From Butyrivibrio sp. (lineage in GTDB: Bacteria > Bacillota > Clostridia > Lachnospirales > Lachnospiraceae), in NCBI GenBank assembly GCA_015056585.1, contig SVFZ01000022.1, positions 1-64,000 of the forward strand: a DNA stretch of 64,000 nucleotides, written 5' to 3'. Below, piece by piece: positions 59,855 to 64,000 of this stretch. Under the pieces are notes generated by a model. The model saw nothing but the letters and a program-made list of their open reading frames with translations, was not told the DNA's origin and ran no database searches. Made by a program: the position numbers and the translations under genes. The first letter of the stretch is position 1. Each line of letters opens with the position of its first letter.

Positions 59855-62800
59855 ATGCACAAAAAGTCATTGGGGTTGTCTTCAGTTATCATGGCTGGAA
59901 TGCTGGCTGTTTCCAGTGTTAGTCCGGCAGCTGTAACAGCGTATGCTACTGAGACAGGTGATGCTACTGTCATTGCTGCACAGGAGGATGTGGCGAAGGA
60001 GCAGAAGTCGGAAGAAACTTCTGAAAAAAAGGCTGAAGAAGTTGTTTCAGAAGAAAAGACCGAGGACGTAAAAACTGAAGCAGAGGCAGAGAAAGAAGAA
60101 ACAGAGAAAAAAGAAACAACTGCCGAGGAAAAGAAGACAGAGGAAGCTACAGAAAAGGAAGAGCCCAAGGAAGAAACTGCTTCTGAGGAAGTAAAAGAGG
60201 AAGCAAAAGAAGAGGTTAAGGAAGAAGTTAAAGAAGCAGAAGAATCTGCTGAAGCAAAAGAAGAGGGACTTACATTCTTTAACAGATGGAATCAGAGCGA
60301 AACTGTAAAGGGCAAATTGGAGTTTTCAAGTCAGTATCAGGAATTCTGTTATGATCTTGGAGAGACAATTGATGCTGCAAACTGCAAGGGCGTTCATGTA
60401 AAGGTATCTGAGCAGGGTAACAATATCTGCATTAAACTCTATGATGCGGATATGAATGAGAAACTGGCAAGCTACAGTAACAGTGGCAAGGACGAGTATA
60501 CTGTTGTTCCTAATTACGACGGGACAGTCAGATATATAGGTATTATGTCTATGCCATCAGAGACAGAAGCATATCCTTACAGCGTAACAGTTGATGAAGT
60601 TAAGGCTGATGTTGAAGAGGCAGCACCGGTTCAGAACGAAGAGACATTAGTTTATAAGGCTGATGATATCAAGCTTTCACATCGTTGGTCAGGAGAAGAG
60701 ACAACTCCTGAGATTAATTTCTCCGCAGAGTGGGAAGAGTATTGGTTTTCTCTTGGCAAGACAGTAAATGCTGAGGCAATTAAATCAGTAAAGGTTACAT
60801 TTAAAGAGAATACTCCAAATCTGGCATTTAAGCTTTATGATGCAGAAGGCACTGAACTTCAGGCATTCTACGGACAGAGCGGAAAGAGCGAGTATGTTAT
60901 TTTCCCTTCAACAACAGGAGATGTAACCAATTTTGCCATCATGGCAATGAATGAGCAGACATTCCCTGCAACAGCCACTCTTGAGAGCGTTGAAATAGTT
61001 GTTGATACAACACCACAGGAAGAGCAGGTTGAAAAGGGCGTCGAGAGAGACATTGTAGATCTTCGTGATCCTATGACAGCAATTCTTGGCGATGACTTCA
61101 TTATTGGTACAGCTATCAGTTACATGGAATTTGCTGACGAGATGGAGATGGAGCTTGTAACAAAGCATTTCAACGGAGTTACACTTGGAAACGAGCTTAA
61201 GCCGGATTCCATGCTCAAGAAGAATGCTGAGATCATCAAATATAACTTAAATGGTGAAGAGATTGAGGTTCCTGAACTTAACTATGATACACCTGAGAGA
61301 TACCTCGATTTCTTTGTAAACTGGAACAATGAGCATCCTGATAAGAAGATCAGAGTAAGAGGCCACGTACTTGTATGGCACTCACAGACTCCTGAGTTCT
61401 TCTTCCATGAAGATTATGATACAAATAAGCCTTATGTAACACCTGAAGTAATGAACAAGCGTCTTGAGTACTATATCAAGAGCGTTGCAACACACTTCAC
61501 AGCGGATGACAGCAAGTATAAAGATCTTTTCTATGGATGGGATGTTGTTAACGAGGCAGTAAGTGACGGAACAGGTACATACAGAAATGCAAGCGAGAAT
61601 TCAAGCTGGTGGGCAGTATACCAGTCACCTGAATTCATCCAGAATGCATTTGTTTATGCAAATAAGTATATGCCTGCGGACATTGCTCTTTTCTACAATG
61701 ATTACAATGAGTATGTAACCAGCAAAGTTGGCGGTATCTGCGAGCTTTTGCGTACTGTAAAAGAAACACCCGGTGCCAGAATCGATGGTATGGGTATGCA
61801 GGCTCACTACCAGGTAGATGCTAACTCTCCTACTATGGAGCAGTTTAAATCAGCAGCTACTGCATACAGCAAGATTGTTGACCAGGTGCAGGTTACAGAG
61901 CTTGACTATAAGGGCAGCGCTAATTCAAAAGATGAAAGACTGGCAAACAGATATAAAGCACTTTACGATACAATCAGAAGACTTAAGAATGATGGTGTAA
62001 ATATCACCGGTATGACTATCTGGGGAGTTGTAGATAAACATTCATGGCTCCAGACTGCAAATAATAACGGTGGTGGATCAAACGGAAACGCAAGACAGTA
62101 TCCGCTTCTTTTTGATGATAACTACAAGGCAAAGAATGCTTTCTGGGCACTTGCAAACGCCGGAGATCTTGAGCCTGAGATAAAGAATCTTATACTTGTT
62201 CAGAATATCAACGATGACTTCTCAGTTGGAAACAGCTATACATTCAAGGATGGCGATAAGAGCGCAAGCTTTGTTCCTCTTTGGGGAGAAGACGGAATTG
62301 CTGTAAAGGTTACCGTAGCTGACAGTGCTGTAGAGGATACAGACTGCTTCACAATCTATGCTGACGATACAAAGGGCATTAATTCCGTTACTGTTAAGAG
62401 ATCAGAGGCAACAGAAGTTGAAGGTGGCTACGAAGCAGTTGTTAAGCTGGCTGTGGATTCAGACGCTCTTACAGCTAACACTGTAAAAATGGATGTAACC
62501 GTTACTGACGGCGAAAAGACCTATGCTTTCGGCGATACAACTCTTAAGCAGTCAGAGAGCAGCAAGTATTTTGCTGAGACAGTAATTAAGCCTCTTCTTT
62601 CTGTAAAAAAGGGAACAATCGAAGTAGACGGCAAGACAACAGATGAAGCTTGGGCAAATGCAAAAGAAGTACCTCTTACAATCAACATCGGATCAAGTGT
62701 AAGCGCTAATGCAAAGGTTCTTTGGGACGAGGAAAATCTCTATGTTGTTGCAGAGGTAAAAGACGCCGTTCTCAACAAGGATTCTTCACAGGCACATGAG

Positions 62801-63835
62801 CAGGATTCACTGGAAGTATTCATAGATGAGAACAACAACAAGACAACTGCTTATGAAGAAGACGACAAGCAGTACAGAGTAAACTTTGATAACGAGCAGA
62901 GCTTCAACGGTAAGAAGTGCACTGCTGAAAATGTAAAGTCAGCTACAAAGAAGACAGAAGACGGATATATCGTAGAAGCTGCCTTCAAGTGGACAGACAT
63001 TACACCTGAAGCAGGTAAAAAGGTTGGCCTTGAGCTTCAGATCAATGATGCCGATGCATCAGGTAAGAGAGCAGGAACTCTTAGCTGGGCTGACAAGAGC
63101 GGAACAGGCTGGTCATCCACAGAAGTATTTGGAACCATATTGTTGGCTGATGGAGAAACTGCCCCAGTTGATCCTGAGAATCCAGAAGATCCTGGAAATC
63201 CGGAGGATCCGGCACCTGTTGATCCAACTCCTGAGGAACCCACACCGGAAGATCCAACACCTACTGAGCCACAGGATCCTGTAACTCCTGAAGATCCAGA
63301 GAATCCGGAAGATCCAAGTAATCCTGAGCAGCCTGAAAATCCTGAACCAACCGATCCTGAACCTGTAGAGCCGGAGAAACCGGAAGAGGCTATTCCAAGA
63401 ATTGTTTACAGAGGACTTACAGCTTACTGCTTAGATCAGCACGGTAATATACTTACAGGAATTCAGAAAATTAATGGTAAGGAATACTTCTTTAGCCCTG
63501 ATGGCATTATGTACAGAGGAACATTTGCATATGAAGGCGGAAAGAAGTACTTTGTAAAGCTTGACGGAACTATTGCCAAAAATGAGCTGGCAATTACTCT
63601 TGGAAAAATAGTTATCCTGGATAAAAACGGACAGGAGAGAACAGGTTTCGTAGATTACAAAGGAAAGACTTATTATTGCAGACCTAACGAAGGAGCTTAC
63701 TGGTTAACATTCTTTAATGTCAAGGGAAAGACATATTTTGCTCACCTTGATGGAACTCTTGCCAAAAATGAGACATTTTGGATCCTTTGGCATAAGTTCA
63801 CATTTGATAAAAATGGAGTATTGAAGAACAGATAA
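59855..63835 (+). CDS. Modular cell-surface endo-1,4-beta-xylanase, GH10
   Basis: 1326 residues. Signal peptide (1-31, cleavage near AYA-TETG); Glu/Lys/Thr-rich linker (about 35-135); two related beta-rich repeats of about 115 residues (137-250 and 265-385) that share the HRW/NRWxxxET opening and KLYDAxxxE core; GH10 catalytic domain (about 398-768) with acid/base E567 in DVVNEAV and nucleophile E682 in QVTELDY; a CBM9-like region with one degenerate (about 780-900) and one complete copy (about 919-1100, from GTIEVDGKTTDEAW); a Pro/Glu/Asp linker (1104-1180); and C-terminal YF/DG-rich cell-wall-binding-like repeats (1180-1326). It would attack xylan while held on the cell surface. AGGAGGAG fixes ATG 59855; the frame to 59804 lacks one. 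Confidence 0.95.
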   Translation: MHKKSLGLSSVIMAGMLAVSSVSPAAVTAYATETGDATVIAAQEDVAKEQKSEETSEKKAEEVVSEEKTEDVKTEAEAEKEETEKKETTAEEKKTEEATEKEEPKEETASEEVKEEAKEEVKEEVKEAEESAEAKEEGLTFFNRWNQSETVKGKLEFSSQYQEFCYDLGETIDAANCKGVHVKVSEQGNNICIKLYDADMNEKLASYSNSGKDEYTVVPNYDGTVRYIGIMSMPSETEAYPYSVTVDEVKADVEEAAPVQNEETLVYKADDIKLSHRWSGEETTPEINFSAEWEEYWFSLGKTVNAEAIKSVKVTFKENTPNLAFKLYDAEGTELQAFYGQSGKSEYVIFPSTTGDVTNFAIMAMNEQTFPATATLESVEIVVDTTPQEEQVEKGVERDIVDLRDPMTAILGDDFIIGTAISYMEFADEMEMELVTKHFNGVTLGNELKPDSMLKKNAEIIKYNLNGEEIEVPELNYDTPERYLDFFVNWNNEHPDKKIRVRGHVLVWHSQTPEFFFHEDYDTNKPYVTPEVMNKRLEYYIKSVATHFTADDSKYKDLFYGWDVVNEAVSDGTGTYRNASENSSWWAVYQSPEFIQNAFVYANKYMPADIALFYNDYNEYVTSKVGGICELLRTVKETPGARIDGMGMQAHYQVDANSPTMEQFKSAATAYSKIVDQVQVTELDYKGSANSKDERLANRYKALYDTIRRLKNDGVNITGMTIWGVVDKHSWLQTANNNGGGSNGNARQYPLLFDDNYKAKNAFWALANAGDLEPEIKNLILVQNINDDFSVGNSYTFKDGDKSASFVPLWGEDGIAVKVTVADSAVEDTDCFTIYADDTKGINSVTVKRSEATEVEGGYEAVVKLAVDSDALTANTVKMDVTVTDGEKTYAFGDTTLKQSESSKYFAETVIKPLLSVKKGTIEVDGKTTDEAWANAKEVPLTINIGSSVSANAKVLWDEENLYVVAEVKDAVLNKDSSQAHEQDSLEVFIDENNNKTTAYEEDDKQYRVNFDNEQSFNGKKCTAENVKSATKKTEDGYIVEAAFKWTDITPEAGKKVGLELQINDADASGKRAGTLSWADKSGTGWSSTEVFGTILLADGETAPVDPENPEDPGNPEDPAPVDPTPEEPTPEDPTPTEPQDPVTPEDPENPEDPSNPEQPENPEPTDPEPVEPEKPEEAIPRIVYRGLTAYCLDQHGNILTGIQKINGKEYFFSPDGIMYRGTFAYEGGKKYFVKLDGTIAKNELAITLGKIVILDKNGQERTGFVDYKGKTYYCRPNEGAYWLTFFNVKGKTYFAHLDGTLAKNETFWILWHKFTFDKNGVLKNR

Positions 63836-63845
63836 AGATTTAATG

Positions 63846-63881
63846 CATCCGGAGAGAACGTCTCGTTCCTCCGGATGTTTT
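63846..63881 (+). terminator. Terminator of the xylanase gene
   Basis: CATCCGGAG and CTCCGGATG with a 14-nt loop followed by TTTT. Confidence 0.9.
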
Positions 63882-63942
63882 ACTTGTACCCGCGAATTTG
63901 TTATACTCTTCGTGATGTTTTGATATTAATTGGAGAAAACAA

Positions 63943-64000
63943 ATGGGGTTTAATTCCTTTACATTTATAATGCTGTTTCTGCCAATTCTATTGGCCGGAT
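63943..64000 (+). CDS. Probable MBOAT-family O-acyltransferase, N-terminal fragment
   Basis: Only 19 codons (MGFNSFTFIMLFLPILLAG) before the window ends. This hydrophobic opening, with FNSxxFIxLFLPI, is typical of AlgI/DltB-type membrane acyltransferases that modify surface polymers. GGAGAAAA site upstream. The call rests on this short match. Confidence 0.55.
   Translation, partial: MGFNSFTFIMLFLPILLAG

Noticed and set aside
59855-60270. Glu/Lys/Thr-rich repetitive stretch considered as a separate repeat element
   Set aside because: It is an in-frame low-complexity linker of the xylanase, with no exact DNA repeat unit.

Overview
The window spans a chromosomal replication origin from a low-GC Firmicute, most likely a rumen or gut Lachnospiraceae close to Butyrivibrio/Pseudobutyrivibrio. 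Pointers are the canonical order rnpA-rpmH-oriC-dnaA-dnaN-yaaA-recF-gyrB-gyrA, a ParAB locus with two perfect parS sites, a tryptophan T-box leader, a DUF3881-like protein of the type common in Lachnospiraceae, and a large modular cell-surface GH10 xylanase with an intracellular GH51 arabinofuranosidase. The assignment rests on gene content and order; no search was run.

Left part (1-8.2 kb): 5' end of an anaerobic ribonucleotide reductase with a candidate NrdR operator, glutamate racemase, an SH3-domain membrane protein, thioredoxin, tRNA m7G methyltransferase, a D-Ala-D-Ala carboxypeptidase, an exonuclease, an acetyl-esterase-like hydrolase, glutathione peroxidase and a NUDIX hydrolase. 8.2-23.4 kb is a long minus-strand block: a membrane-anchored clostripain-like protease, an SGNH esterase, an ABC importer (ATPase with a large insertion, fused double permease, lipoprotein binding protein), a two-component system preceded by a second binding lipoprotein, and a FeoA-FeoB fusion. 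This looks like a metal (probably iron) acquisition region with its own extracytoplasmic sensor. 23.5-28.8 kb carries tRNA-Arg(CCU), a radical SAM protein, a GNAT-like membrane protein, deoD, a DUF3881-like gene, serS and a DUF4446 gene.

Origin region (28.8-47.2 kb): parB, parA, parS, rsmG, mnmG, mnmE, jag, yidC, yidD, rnpA and rpmH run leftward; dnaA, dnaN, yaaA, recF, gyrB and gyrA run rightward. DnaA boxes lie on both sides of dnaA. Genes on both arms mostly point away from the origin.

Right part (47.2-64 kb): a GGDEF-like protein, a compositionally distinct acyltransferase, the trpDCFBA operon (reverse strand, no trpE/trpG) behind a T-box leader with two successive terminators, GH51 arabinofuranosidase, an alpha/beta hydrolase, a HAD protein, a small unknown protein, SurE, the 1326-residue xylanase and the first codons of a probable MBOAT acyltransferase. 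No CRISPR array, insertion sequence, prophage or rRNA was seen. The least ordinary items are the binding-protein/kinase/regulator trio beside the transporter, the insertion in the transporter ATPase, a 124-nt imperfect hairpin inside the transporter operon, and a trp promoter nested in the terminator of the upstream gene.
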